NCBI GenBank assembly: GCA_026399095.1
Contig: JAPLRP010000079.1
Span: 1-39,876 of the forward strand
Direction: 5' to 3'
Source: Methylococcales bacterium
Lineage (GTDB): Bacteria > Pseudomonadota > Gammaproteobacteria > Methylococcales > Methylomonadaceae
DNA: 39,876 nucleotides
The notes beneath the pieces were generated by a model that was given only the letters and a program-made list of their open reading frames with translations, did no database searches and had not been told where the DNA came from. The position numbers were made by a program, and so were the translations under genes. Shown one piece after another: positions 28,573-37,665 of the stretch (position 1 is the stretch's first letter; every line of letters starts with the position of its first letter).

Positions 28573-29685
28573 ATGAATAACAATAATAAAATTTATAATC
28601 TTGCGACTATTGGTGTACAGCAGTTAATTCCATATAAGGCTGGAAAGCCGATTGAAGAGCTTGAGCGTGAGTTAGGGCTTACCCGGATTATTAAACTGGC
28701 CTCTAATGAAAACCCGTTAGGTCCCGGGAAAAAAGCCTTAGCCGCTATTGAGTTGGCATTGCCAAGCTTGGCTTTGTATCCTGATGGTAGTGGTTTTTCG
28801 TTAAAACAAGCATTAGCTAAAAAATTTGCTGTTGATGTCAATCAGATAACGCTTGGAAATGGTTCCAACGAGCTGTTAGAGTTGGTAGCTCGGGCGTTTT
28901 TAACGCCAGAGTTTGAAGTGGTTTTTTCGCAGCATGCTTTTGCTGTCTATCCAATTGTTACTCAGGCTATGGGTGCCAAGGCTGTAGTAGTGCCCGCATT
29001 GAATTATGGCCATGATCTGGATGCGATGTTGCAAGCGGTCACAGAAAAAACTCGCCTGGTTTTTATAGCGAATCCTAATAATCCAACCGGTACTTTGCTA
29101 AGTCAATCAAGTTTGAATGCATTCATTGGTGCTTTGCCAGATACGTGTGTGTGTGTGCTAGACGAAGCTTATTTTGAATTCGTTAGTTGTGTAGAACCAA
29201 TTAATTCAATTGATTGGTTGAAAAAATTCCCTAATCTGTTAATAACACGTACTTTTTCAAAGGCTTATGGATTGGCAGGGTTGCGTGTTGGATTTGGGTT
29301 GTCCAGTTTGCAGCTAGCTGATATTCTTAATAGGGTGCGCCAGCCTTTTAACAATAATACGTTGGCATTAGTGGCAGCAGAATCCGCTTTGGACGATAAA
29401 GAACATTTGCAACAGACAATTAGAGTAAACACCTTGGGTATGCAGCAGTTGACAGATGGCTTTAAAAAATTGGGTCTTGAATGGATTCCATCTGCAGGAA
29501 ATTTTGTTTTGGTCAATTTGAAACAAGCCGGTCAGCCTGTTTATGAGGCCTTGTTACGTAAGGGCGTTATTGTCAGGCCTGTAGGTAATTATGAGTTGCC
29601 TAACCATTTACGAATCAGTATAGGGACGGAGTCAGAAAATCAACAATTTCTCACGGCCTTAACTAAAACACTGGCTAATGTTTGA
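28573..29685 (+). CDS. hisC: Histidinol-phosphate aminotransferase (HisC, possibly also aromatic)
   Basis: 370 residues, a PLP enzyme with LASNENPLGPGKKA (42-55), Asp197 in VLDEAYFEF and PLP Lys230 in TRTFSKAYGLAGLRVG. Placed between pheA and tyrA, this gene in Pseudomonas-type supra-operons can serve histidine as well as phenylalanine/tyrosine transamination. It overlaps the tyrA-aroA start by 8 bases. Confidence 0.95.
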   Translation: MNNNNKIYNLATIGVQQLIPYKAGKPIEELERELGLTRIIKLASNENPLGPGKKALAAIELALPSLALYPDGSGFSLKQALAKKFAVDVNQITLGNGSNELLELVARAFLTPEFEVVFSQHAFAVYPIVTQAMGAKAVVVPALNYGHDLDAMLQAVTEKTRLVFIANPNNPTGTLLSQSSLNAFIGALPDTCVCVLDEAYFEFVSCVEPINSIDWLKKFPNLLITRTFSKAYGLAGLRVGFGLSSLQLADILNRVRQPFNNNTLALVAAESALDDKEHLQQTIRVNTLGMQQLTDGFKKLGLEWIPSAGNFVLVNLKQAGQPVYEALLRKGVIVRPVGNYELPNHLRISIGTESENQQFLTALTKTLANV

Positions 29686-31873
29686 GCGGCTTTGCATTGT
29701 TGGTGTTGGCTTAATTGGGGGGTCCATCGCTCGTGCAGCAAGGCACTATGGCTTAAGTAAAAATATTGTTGGGTATGGTCGTCAACAAGATATCCAAAAT
29801 CTTGAGGTTGCAAAAAAATTAGGTGTTATTGATGATTATTACCTGCAGATAGAACAAGCGGTTCAAGGTGCTGATTGTGTTGTCATTGCAACACCGGTCG
29901 CGTCTTTGGAAAGTATTTTTGCTTTGCTTAAGCCATTTTGGTCAGAGCAAACCATTTATACTGATGTCGGAAGTACCAAGTATAGTGCTGTAACAGCTGC
30001 TCAGCAGGTATTTGGTAAGGTACCGGATAATTTTGTTCCTACACATCCGATTGCTGGCGCGGAACAAAGTGGCGTTGAAGCATCTTTATGCGATTTATTT
30101 TTAAATAGACGCCTTATTATTACTCCGTTAAACAATACCCGAACAGACGATTTAAGTAAAATACAAAGCTTTTGGGAGCTTTGTGGGTCTATGGTCTCGA
30201 TAATGGACGTTAATCGACATGATTCAATATTAGCAGCAACCAGTCATTTACCTCATATTTTAGCGTTTGCTTTAGTCGATATGTTGGGGCATAAAGACGA
30301 GCAAAGTGAAATTTTTAAATATGCAGCAGGTGGCTTCAGAGATTTTACAAGGATTGCATCCAGTGATCCTGCTATGTGGCGAGATATATGTTTAGCCAAT
30401 AAAAGCGAAATAATTCCCTTGATTCAACAAACAAAGGAGCAACTGGATAAAATGCAGCACTTGCTGGAAAATGAAGATAGCGAGCAGCTTTTAACAATCT
30501 TTGCGTACGCCAACACTGCGAGGCAACGCTTTCTTAATCAGTTTGAAGGAAATATGTCAAAATCAATCACATTTCAAGTACAACCAGGTGGTCTGTTACA
30601 GGGTGAAGCACGAGTACCTGGAGATAAATCCATGTCACATCGATCTATTATGCTGGGTTCATTAGCTGATGGCATTACTCATGTTAAAGGCTTTCTTGAA
30701 GCCGAAGATGCATTAGCGACCTTGCAAGCCTTTCGTGACATGGGTGTTGAGATTGACGGCCCGGTTGATGGTTGTTTGACAATACACGGTGTGGGCAAAC
30801 ATGGTTTGAAAGCGCCAAAAAACGAGTTATATCTGGGTAATTCAGGAACGTCTATGCGTTTATTAAGCGGATTATTGGCTGGTCAGGCTTTTGATTCGGT
30901 ATTAACGGGCGACAAATCTTTGTCTGGCAGGCCTATGAAACGGGTCACTGGGCCATTAGCGGCAATGGGTGCCGATATAAAAACAACAGAGCAGGGCACC
31001 GCGCCCCTTTATATTACTGGCAAATCTGGGCAACTCAAAGGCATAGATTACGTTATGCCTATGGCAAGTGCTCAAGTTAAATCTTGTTTGTTGCTGGCCG
31101 GGATGTATGCAGAAGGCGACACCGGTGTCACAGAGCCTGCGCCAACTCGCGATCATACTGAGCGCATGCTGTCTGGATTTTCATATCCTGTTAAGCAACA
31201 AGGTAGCAAGGTGACTATCAATGCTGATGGACATTTAACAGCGGCTGATATTGATGTGCCCAGTGATATCTCATCGGCGGCATTCTTTTTGGTCGGCGCG
31301 TCAATTGCACCAGGCTCTGACCTTTTGTTAAAGCATGTTGGTATTAATCCCACCCGTACTGGTGTAATTGATATTCTTAGATTGATGGGTGCCGATATTG
31401 AAGTACTTAATGAGCGTATTGTTGGCGGCGAGCCGGTTGCAGATTTGCATGTGAAATATAGTCCGCTTAAAGGCATAGATATCCCAGAAGATCTAGTACC
31501 ATTGGCTATTGATGAGTTTCCAGTTTTATTTGTGGCAGCTGCTTGTGCGCAAGGACAGACTCGCCTAAGTGGGGCTGAAGAGCTTAGAGTCAAGGAATCA
31601 GATCGAATTCAGGTGATGGCAGATGGATTGCAAGTTTTGGGTGTGGATGCACAGCCTACAGAAGATGGTATGATCATACAGGGTGGTTCAATAGGTGGTG
31701 GTGTGGTCACTTCGCATGGTGATCATCGGATAGCGATGTCTTTTTCAATAGCGGGCTTACGAGCCAATGCACCCATTACCATTCTTGATTGTGCAAACGT
31801 AAATACATCTTTTCCCGAATTTAAAGACTTGGTTAAGCGATTGGGTTTGGCTTTGGTTTGTGAGGAATCATAA
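29678..31873 (+). CDS. Fused prephenate dehydrogenase / EPSP synthase (TyrA-AroA)
   Basis: 731 residues. The TyrA part (1 to about 285) starts with the NAD-binding CIVGVGLIGGSIARA. The EPSP synthase part begins near residue 293 with GEARVPGDKSMSHR and includes LGNSGTSMRLL and RVKESDRIQVMA. It carries all four motifs used to define class II (glyphosate-insensitive type) EPSP synthases: RDHTE (491-495), GDKS (411-414), SAQVK (464-468) and NPTR (557-560). Such fusions are known in Pseudomonas and relatives. It catalyses prephenate to 4-hydroxyphenylpyruvate and makes EPSP from shikimate-3-phosphate. An in-frame ATG at 30554 could give free AroA. Confidence 0.95.
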   Translation: MFERLCIVGVGLIGGSIARAARHYGLSKNIVGYGRQQDIQNLEVAKKLGVIDDYYLQIEQAVQGADCVVIATPVASLESIFALLKPFWSEQTIYTDVGSTKYSAVTAAQQVFGKVPDNFVPTHPIAGAEQSGVEASLCDLFLNRRLIITPLNNTRTDDLSKIQSFWELCGSMVSIMDVNRHDSILAATSHLPHILAFALVDMLGHKDEQSEIFKYAAGGFRDFTRIASSDPAMWRDICLANKSEIIPLIQQTKEQLDKMQHLLENEDSEQLLTIFAYANTARQRFLNQFEGNMSKSITFQVQPGGLLQGEARVPGDKSMSHRSIMLGSLADGITHVKGFLEAEDALATLQAFRDMGVEIDGPVDGCLTIHGVGKHGLKAPKNELYLGNSGTSMRLLSGLLAGQAFDSVLTGDKSLSGRPMKRVTGPLAAMGADIKTTEQGTAPLYITGKSGQLKGIDYVMPMASAQVKSCLLLAGMYAEGDTGVTEPAPTRDHTERMLSGFSYPVKQQGSKVTINADGHLTAADIDVPSDISSAAFFLVGASIAPGSDLLLKHVGINPTRTGVIDILRLMGADIEVLNERIVGGEPVADLHVKYSPLKGIDIPEDLVPLAIDEFPVLFVAAACAQGQTRLSGAEELRVKESDRIQVMADGLQVLGVDAQPTEDGMIIQGGSIGGGVVTSHGDHRIAMSFSIAGLRANAPITILDCANVNTSFPEFKDLVKRLGLALVCEES

Positions 31874-32529
31874 TGCGCATCCCTGTTTTAACTATTGATG
31901 GACCAAGTGGTGCGGGTAAAGGTACCGTAAGTCGATTAGTAGCAAAGAAACTGGGCTGGCATTATCTGGATAGTGGCTCTCTTTATCGATCACTAGCCAT
32001 TGCATTACAAAAAAAATCGGTTGATATAGAAAACGCAACAGAGATTGTTAAGGTGGCGCAAGCCATGGTGTTAGAGTTTGAATGCGGCGATGAGTTAACT
32101 GTAAAGCTTAACGGTGAAAATATTACCAACAAATTGGGACTCGAAAGTACCGGCAGTATTGCTTCACAGATTGCGGCTCTGCCTGAGATTAGGCAGGTGT
32201 TATTACAGAAACAGCAAGATTTCAAGCAGTTGCCAGGGTTGGTGGCAGATGGACGTGACATGGGTACTGTTGTTTTTCCGGATGCTGAAAATAAAGTGTT
32301 TTTAACGGCTAGTGCTGAAAAAAGAGCAGAGAGACGATATAAACAGTTGAAAGAAAAAGAAATTGATGCTAATCTTGCAAAGATAAAAAATGAGATAGAG
32401 GTGCGTGATCGTCGCGACATGGATCGTGAAGCGGCTCCATTGGCAATGGCGAACGACGCTCTCTATATTGATTCTTCTGACATGTCTATAAATGCTGTTA
32501 TTGAAGAAGTACTAAATTTAATCCGTTAA
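31873..32529 (+). CDS. cmk: Cytidylate kinase
   Basis: 218 residues. P-loop GPSGAGKGT (10-18). Further motifs: [29 protein letters not shown] and [14 protein letters not shown]. It phosphorylates CMP/dCMP. Its ATG overlaps the tyrA-aroA stop (TAATG). rpsA follows after an attenuator-like hairpin, the normal cmk-rpsA order. Confidence 0.97.
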   Translation: MRIPVLTIDGPSGAGKGTVSRLVAKKLGWHYLDSGSLYRSLAIALQKKSVDIENATEIVKVAQAMVLEFECGDELTVKLNGENITNKLGLESTGSIASQIAALPEIRQVLLQKQQDFKQLPGLVADGRDMGTVVFPDAENKVFLTASAEKRAERRYKQLKEKEIDANLAKIKNEIEVRDRRDMDREAAPLAMANDALYIDSSDMSINAVIEEVLNLIR

Positions 32530-32543
32530 GGGTTTTTGTCTGG

Positions 32544-32570
32544 CCACATAATGTATGTGTGGTTTTTTTT
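32544..32570 (+). terminator. Hairpin plus T-run between cmk and rpsA
   Basis: CCACATA (32544-32550) can pair with TATGTG/TGG (32554-32562) with a small bulge, and eight T residues follow (32563-32570). It has the form of an intrinsic terminator or attenuator that would separate rpsA from the upstream aromatic genes. Confidence 0.6.
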
Positions 32571-32588
32571 AACTTTGATAAAGAAAAG

Positions 32589-32610
32589 GTTTGTTCGAGT
32601 TTCGACAAAC
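32589..32610 (+). promoter_or_regulatory. Hairpin in the rpsA leader
   Basis: GTTTGTTCGA (32589-32598) and TCGACAAAC (32602-32610) form a 9-pair stem with one bulged T around a 3-base GTT loop. It ends 14 bases before the rpsA ATG. In E. coli the rpsA leader is folded and bound by S1 itself for autoregulation, so a similar role is likely here. Confidence 0.5.
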
Positions 32611-32624
32611 TTGGGAAAAATAAA

Positions 32625-34286
32625 ATGAGCGAAAGCTTTGCTGCGTTACTTGAAGAGAGTTTAACCAAGACCAAAATGAGTCCTGGTGCCATGTTGATTG
32701 GTACAGTAATTGATATCGAAAATGATATGGTTATCGTTAGTACACATTCAAAATCAGAAGGCGTCATTCCAAAATGGCAGTTCTTAGACATCAATGGCGA
32801 ATTAGAAGTATCAATTGGCGATGAAGTTGAAGTTGCCTTGGATCTATTTGAAGATGGCTTGGGTGCTACCCTTCTTTCTCGAGACAAAGCAAAGAAAAAT
32901 AAAGCTTGGTTTGAACTTGAAACGGCCTTTGAAAAAGAAGCAACCATTATCGGTGTTATTACCGGCAAAGTACGTGGTGGTTTTACCGTGTCTGTTGGAG
33001 CGTTACGCGCCTTCTTACCGGGTTCATTAGTTGACGTTCGCCCAATCAGAGATACGACTTTCCTTGAAAATCGTGACCTTGAATTCAAAGTTATTAAAAT
33101 TGACCAAAAACGTAATAACGTTGTTCTCTCACGTCGTGCAGTAGTTGAAAAAGAATACAGTGCAGAAAGAGAAGAATTACTTAAAACACTGGAAGAAGGT
33201 GCGGTTGTAACCGGTGTAGTTAAAAACCTTACAGATTACGGCGCGTTTATTGATCTGGGTGGTATTGACGGTCTGTTACACATTACTGATATGGCATGGC
33301 GTCGTGTTCGTCATCCGTCTGAATGTGTTGAAATCGGTCAAGAAATTAAAGTTAAAGTCTTGAAATACGACAAAGACAAAAATCGTGTTTCATTGGGTAT
33401 GAAGCAAATGGGTGAAGATCCATGGCAAAATATTGCTCGTCGTTACCCAGCCGGTACTCGCGTATTCGGTAAAGTTAACAATCTGACCGACTACGGTTGT
33501 TTTGTTGAAATTGAAGAAGGCGTAGAAGGCTTGGTTCATGTTTCTGAAATGGATTGGACCAACAAAAACGTTAATCCTTCAAAACTCGTCCAATTGGGTG
33601 ATGATGTTGAAGTAATGGTTTTAGAAATTGATGAAGATCGTCGACGTATTTCTTTAGGCATGAAACAGTGCAAAACTAATCCATGGGATGAGTTCGCAGC
33701 AACTCACAATAAAGGCGACAAAATATCAGGAAAAATCAAATCAATCACTGATTTTGGTATTTTCATTGGTCTTGATGGCGGTATTGATGGCTTGGTTCAT
33801 ATGTCTGATATTTCTTGGGCAGAAGAAGGTGAAGCTTCAGTTCGTGAATTCAAAAAAGGTGATGAGCTTGAAACTGTTATATTAGCAGTTGATTCTGAGC
33901 GTGAACGGATTTCTTTGGGTATCAAACAACTTGAACAAGACCCTTTCCAAAACTTCTTGGCTACTCATGAAAAGGGCAGTTTCGTAACAGGAACCATTAA
34001 AGAAGTTGATGCTAAAGGTGCAATTGTAACTTTGGCTGATAACGTTGAAGGTTACTTACGTGCTTCTGAAATTCAACGTGATCGCGTTGAAGATGCACGC
34101 ACTCTGTTGAAAGAAGGCGATGTACTTGAAGCCAAATTTATTGGTGTCGACAAGAAAAGCAAATCAATTTCTTTATCTATAAAAGCGAAAGACCAAGACG
34201 AAGAGACTCATTCTATTAAAGATCATTCTCAACAGTCAGTAGGAACACCTACCTTCGCTGACATCTTTAAGCAAATGGAAAAATAA
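32625..34286 (+). CDS. rpsA: 30S ribosomal protein S1
   Basis: 553 residues, close to the E. coli length, with six S1/OB repeats. The canonical ones show [36 protein letters not shown] and [19 protein letters not shown]1 loads mRNA onto the 30S subunit. The start ATG at 32625 ([13 protein letters not shown]) matches the family; an in-frame ATG at 32559 would add 22 unlikely residues encoded across the attenuator. Codon use looks more highly biased than in its neighbours, as expected for a ribosomal protein. Confidence 0.97.
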   Translation: MSESFAALLEESLTKTKMSPGAMLIGTVIDIENDMVIVSTHSKSEGVIPKWQFLDINGELEVSIGDEVEVALDLFEDGLGATLLSRDKAKKNKAWFELETAFEKEATIIGVITGKVRGGFTVSVGALRAFLPGSLVDVRPIRDTTFLENRDLEFKVIKIDQKRNNVVLSRRAVVEKEYSAEREELLKTLEEGAVVTGVVKNLTDYGAFIDLGGIDGLLHITDMAWRRVRHPSECVEIGQEIKVKVLKYDKDKNRVSLGMKQMGEDPWQNIARRYPAGTRVFGKVNNLTDYGCFVEIEEGVEGLVHVSEMDWTNKNVNPSKLVQLGDDVEVMVLEIDEDRRRISLGMKQCKTNPWDEFAATHNKGDKISGKIKSITDFGIFIGLDGGIDGLVHMSDISWAEEGEASVREFKKGDELETVILAVDSERERISLGIKQLEQDPFQNFLATHEKGSFVTGTIKEVDAKGAIVTLADNVEGYLRASEIQRDRVEDARTLLKEGDVLEAKFIGVDKKSKSISLSIKAKDQDEETHSIKDHSQQSVGTPTFADIFKQMEK

Positions 34287-34295
34287 AGTCCAATA

Positions 34296-34340
34296 AGAGG
34301 GTATGTTTCAAGGCATACCCTCTCAATTTTTCTTTTTACA
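34296..34340 (+). terminator. Rho-independent terminator after rpsA
   Basis: AGAGGGTATG (34296-34305) pairs perfectly with CATACCCTCT (34314-34323) around an 8-base loop, followed by a T-rich run. It reduces readthrough into ihfB. Confidence 0.85.
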
Positions 34341-34349
34341 GGATAGAAT

Positions 34350-34655
34350 GTGACAAAATCAGAACTAATTGAAGCACTAGCTAAGAAGCAACCTCATCTA
34401 GCCTTAAAAGATGTTGAGTTTTCGGTAAAATGCATCATTGAAAAAATGAATCAGGCATTATCTTCCGGTGAAAGAATTGAGATTAGAGGTTTTGGCAGTT
34501 TTTCATTGCATAAGCGTCCGCAACGTATGGGGCGAAATCCAAAGACGGGTGAATCTGTAGCATTAGCTGAAAAGCATGTGCCACATTTTAAACCGGGCAA
34601 GGAATTACGCGATAGAGTCGATTCCGCAAAGCAAGATTTTGAAATAACGGATTAA
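34350..34655 (+). CDS. ihfB: Integration host factor subunit beta
   Basis: 101 residues, HU/IHF fold. [16 protein letters not shown] and the DNA-bending arm [12 protein letters not shown] are conserved. With IHF-alpha it bends DNA about 160 degrees. The start is GTG at 34350, with AGGATAG upstream; the ATG two bases earlier is immediately followed by a stop codon. It closes the rpsA-ihfB segment. Confidence 0.95.
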   Translation: MTKSELIEALAKKQPHLALKDVEFSVKCIIEKMNQALSSGERIEIRGFGSFSLHKRPQRMGRNPKTGESVALAEKHVPHFKPGKELRDRVDSAKQDFEITD

Positions 34656-34662
34656 ATAAAAA

Positions 34663-34732
34663 AACGCAGTATTAAGCCACTTAAAGCAGTTTTTATAATC
34701 TGTTTATGGCGCATCACTGCGTTAATTTTTTT
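34663..34732 (+). terminator. Long-loop terminator-like structure after ihfB
   Basis: AACGCAGT (34663-34670) pairs perfectly with ACTGCGTT (34716-34723), followed by seven T residues (34726-34732). Inside lies a small TTAAG/CTTAA hairpin (34672-34684). The outer loop is long (45 bases), so it may be a branched terminator or the end of a short RNA. Confidence 0.55.
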
Positions 34733-34759
34733 GCATCAAACGCTACCCTCCTTATTTTT

Positions 34760-34892
34760 AATGTCTCAACTGAGCATTAAAGTTATTACTGACTGTTTTA
34801 CACGTCAATCAAATTTAATTAGAGAAAAGACAAGATAGCTAATTTAATAGCATGTTATCTTGAGTAAATTGAATAATCATTTATCAGTCAGT
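34760..34892 (+). other. Structured intergenic segment, candidate non-coding RNA
   Basis: In the gene-free stretch 34656-35092 several stems sit close together. AATG-CTC/GAGCATT (34760-34778, one bulge) comes first. ACTGACTG (34788-34795) pairs with CAGTCAGT (34885-34892). Inside, CAAGATA (34831-34837) pairs with TATCTTG (34856-34862), with a GCTA/TAGC extension. A U-rich run follows at about 34892-34905. No coding frame is supported. This is inferred structure, not a recognised RNA family. Confidence 0.35.
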
Positions 34893-34986
34893 TTTCATTT
34901 TTTCCATATTTCTAGTATTCCTAGAGCATCATGAATTATCAGTTGGTTTTATACATAATCAATTTATTAATTAAATACGACTTGTT

Positions 34987-35014
34987 TTGACTGAGTCGGA
35001 TTGTATGATATATT
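34987..35014 (+). promoter_or_regulatory. Promoter of the feoABC operon
   Basis: TTGACT (34987-34992), a 16-base spacer, TATATT (35009-35014). The predicted start point (around 35021) falls inside the Fur box, consistent with iron-responsive repression. Confidence 0.65.
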
Positions 35015-35018
35015 CTAT

Positions 35019-35037
35019 TTTAATGAGAATCATTATT
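35019..35037 (+). promoter_or_regulatory. Fur box upstream of feoA
   Basis: TTTAATGAGAATCATTATT matches the classic 19-base Fur consensus at 15 positions. It overlaps the predicted transcription start of feoABC. Confidence 0.78.
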
Positions 35038-35092
35038 GATTGATGGTTGGTTTTTTATTCATCCAGCACTCTTTATTATCAAGGCTAAATTT

Positions 35093-35326
35093 GTGTCAAT
35101 TAACTTAAAAAATTTATCAGTAGGTGATTTAGCAAAAATAGTCGGCTTTGAACAGGCAGGTAAGCCTTATCGAAAACGTCTACTGGCTATGGGGTTAACC
35201 CCTGGTACTGAATTTAGTATTACCCGATTTGCACCTATGGGAGATCCTGTTGAAATTAAGCTGCGTGGGTTTTCATTAACTTTGCGTAAAGATGAAGCTA
35301 ACATTTTAATGATAGAGAAGCTTTAA
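35093..35326 (+). CDS. feoA: Ferrous iron transport protein A
   Basis: 77 residues, SH3-like FeoA fold. Key segments: KRLLAMGLTPGTEFSITRFA, then PVEIKLRGFSLTLRKDEA. It assists FeoB. The start GTG at 35093 has AAGG about 10 bases upstream and leaves the Fur-box promoter outside the gene; the in-frame TTG at 35036 lies within the operator and is unlikely. Its stop overlaps the feoB ATG. Confidence 0.92.
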   Translation: MSINLKNLSVGDLAKIVGFEQAGKPYRKRLLAMGLTPGTEFSITRFAPMGDPVEIKLRGFSLTLRKDEANILMIEKL

Positions 35327-37665
35327 TGAAGACAGATTTTACAGTGGGTGTAGTTGGTAATCCCAATTGTGGTAAAACAACGCTGTTTAACGTACTTACC
35401 GGTTCCAGGCAGCATGTTGGAAATTGGCCTGGTGTAACAGTTGAGAAAAAAACCGGCGAGTATTCTTTCGCAGGTAAATTAATCGAATTGGTTGATTTGC
35501 CAGGTACTTATTCTCTGGAAGCTGCAGATGATCAGGTTTCATTAGATGAAAAAGTAGCCAGGGATTATGTCGCCTCCAAAGATGCTGACTTAATCATTAA
35601 TATTATTGATGCCTCAAATATCGAGAGAAATCTGTATTTGACCTCGCAACTTATCGAAATGCGTGTGCCCATGATATTAGTGCTTAATATGATGGATGCC
35701 GTTAAACAACGAGGTGTCAAAATTGATTATGACTTCTTGGCTGATCAGTTGGGTTGTCCGGTTGTTCCAATAACAGCATCAACCAAAGAAGGGATTCACC
35801 TATTGAAGATGCAAATCAATAGTGCAGCTATCTCCAAACCCATTCCATCAGTTAGCATCAATTATACAAATGCCTTGGAACAAGCTATTAATGATATTTC
35901 AACTAAACTAATAAACGTTGCCAGTCAGCATCAGTGTAATTTGCGCTGGTTGGCAGTGAGATTATTAGAAGATGATACGCTCGCCAAACAATTTGCAGGC
36001 AATGCATTGATGCCACTCGTTGCAAAATTACAACGACAGGTAGAGCTTGAAACAGACGATGAAATTGATATTCTTGCTGCAGATGCGCGTTATGGTTTTG
36101 TTAATACCTTAATTCAAGGCACTGTTTGCAGACTTAATGAAGTGAGTCGACACACCACAGAAAAAATAGATCGTATCGTTTTGAATAGATTTTTAGGTAT
36201 TCCTGTATTTCTGTTGGTAATGTATGCCATGTTCATGTTTACCATTAACATCGGCAGTGCTTTTGTCGATTTTTTTGATCAATCGGTAGGAGCCTTATTG
36301 GTCGATGGTTTAAGCGAAATACTATTACAGCTGGATTTGCCACAATGGTTTATCGTGCTTGTTACACAGGGCATCGGAGGCGGTATTCAAGTAATCGCTA
36401 CGTTTATACCCATCATTGGTTTTTTGTTTATGTTTCTATCTGCATTGGAAGATTCGGGTTATATGGCCAGAGCTGCGTTTGTAATGGATAGATTCATGCG
36501 CATGATAGGATTGCCAGGTAAGTCCTTTGTGCCAATGATTGTTGGGTTTGGTTGTAACGTACCGGCCATTATGGCTACCAGAACGCTTGAAAATCAGCGT
36601 GACAGAATACTGACAAATCTTATGAATCCATTTATGTCGTGTGGCGCCAGACTGCCTGTGTATGCATTATTTGCAGCGGCATTTTTCCCTGTGGGTGGAC
36701 AGAATTTGGTATTTGGTTTGTATTTGTTGGGCATTGCAATTGCCGTATTAACCGGTTTAATTATGCGCCACACCTTATTTAAAGGTGAATCAGCACCCTT
36801 TATTATGGAATTGCCGGCCTACCATTTACCAACACTACGTGGGGTTTTTATTAGAACATGGGACAGACTCAAGTCTTTTCTGTTCAACGCCGGAAAAGTT
36901 ATCATTCCCATGGTGTTAGTTCTAAATTTTCTTAATGCACTAGGCACTGACGGCAGTTTTCGACAAGAAAACAGCAACAAGTCGGTACTCAGCGAAATTG
37001 GGCGAGCATTAACCCCAGCTTTTAAACCCATGGGTATCGAAAAAGACAACTGGCCTGCTACGGTAGGTATTTTTACAGGTGTTTTAGCTAAAGAAGCGGT
37101 AGTTGGAACGCTTGATGCGTTATACAGTCAGCTTTCGACAAGTACTCAAGATACCATCGAAAAAGCGCCATTTAATCTTCAGGAAGCCTTGCTAAATGCT
37201 TGTGCAACAGTACCAAAAAATTTAAGTGTCATTGCCGATAATCTGCTAGATCCCTTAGGATTAAACATAGGCACAGTAAACGATATTAGTTTGGCTGCCA
37301 GTGAGCAGGAAGTTAAAACAGATACTTTTACCGCCATGCAACAAAGTTTTGATGGCAAATCAGGTGCCTTTGCATATCTGTTATTTATTTTACTCTACGC
37401 CCCTTGTGTCGCCGCAACGGCGGCAATTTACAGAGAAACCAATGTTGGGTGGACTATATTTGTAGTTTTCTGGACCACTGGAATTGCCTATATGGCAGCC
37501 ACTGTTTTTTACCAGATGATGACCTATAGTCAGCATCCTGATTATTCAATAGCCTGGATAGCCGGTTTAATCAGTTTGTTTTTATTAGTTCTTTTTAGTT
37601 TGTGGCTTAGTGGCAAAAACATTATTACAAAAAATAATCAGGAGTCACTCAGTGATCCTATCTGA
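35326..37665 (+). CDS. feoB: Ferrous iron transporter FeoB
   Basis: 779 residues. The N-terminal G domain has G1 GNPNCGKTT (11-19), G3 DLPG (57-60) and G4 NMMD (121-124). The membrane part, two Gate-type regions, includes GFGCNVPAIMATRTL and NPFMSCGARLPVYALF. It imports Fe2+ across the inner membrane under low-oxygen or low-iron conditions. It is translationally coupled to feoA (TAATG) and overlaps feoC by 14 bases. Confidence 0.97.
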   Translation: MKTDFTVGVVGNPNCGKTTLFNVLTGSRQHVGNWPGVTVEKKTGEYSFAGKLIELVDLPGTYSLEAADDQVSLDEKVARDYVASKDADLIINIIDASNIERNLYLTSQLIEMRVPMILVLNMMDAVKQRGVKIDYDFLADQLGCPVVPITASTKEGIHLLKMQINSAAISKPIPSVSINYTNALEQAINDISTKLINVASQHQCNLRWLAVRLLEDDTLAKQFAGNALMPLVAKLQRQVELETDDEIDILAADARYGFVNTLIQGTVCRLNEVSRHTTEKIDRIVLNRFLGIPVFLLVMYAMFMFTINIGSAFVDFFDQSVGALLVDGLSEILLQLDLPQWFIVLVTQGIGGGIQVIATFIPIIGFLFMFLSALEDSGYMARAAFVMDRFMRMIGLPGKSFVPMIVGFGCNVPAIMATRTLENQRDRILTNLMNPFMSCGARLPVYALFAAAFFPVGGQNLVFGLYLLGIAIAVLTGLIMRHTLFKGESAPFIMELPAYHLPTLRGVFIRTWDRLKSFLFNAGKVIIPMVLVLNFLNALGTDGSFRQENSNKSVLSEIGRALTPAFKPMGIEKDNWPATVGIFTGVLAKEAVVGTLDALYSQLSTSTQDTIEKAPFNLQEALLNACATVPKNLSVIADNLLDPLGLNIGTVNDISLAASEQEVKTDTFTAMQQSFDGKSGAFAYLLFILLYAPCVAATAAIYRETNVGWTIFVVFWTTGIAYMAATVFYQMMTYSQHPDYSIAWIAGLISLFLLVLFSLWLSGKNIITKNNQESLSDPI

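Noticed and set aside
31153-31593. 146-residue minus-strand ORF inside aroA
   Set aside because: Shadow of a real gene; low-complexity composition and no independent signals.
32559-32624. 22-residue N-terminal extension of S1
   Set aside because: It would be encoded across the attenuator and leader hairpin and does not match the family start MSESFAAL.
32498-33088. 196-residue minus-strand ORF over cmk/rpsA
   Set aside because: Ser/Lys-rich antisense shadow of rpsA with no family match.
34760-34892. Known riboswitch upstream of feoA
   Set aside because: The segment lies upstream of the feo promoter, so it is not in the mRNA leader, and no known riboswitch core was recognised.
35036-35092. 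Longer FeoA starting at TTG
   Set aside because: The start would lie in the Fur box at the promoter; the GTG at 35093 fits the family and has a ribosome-binding sequence.
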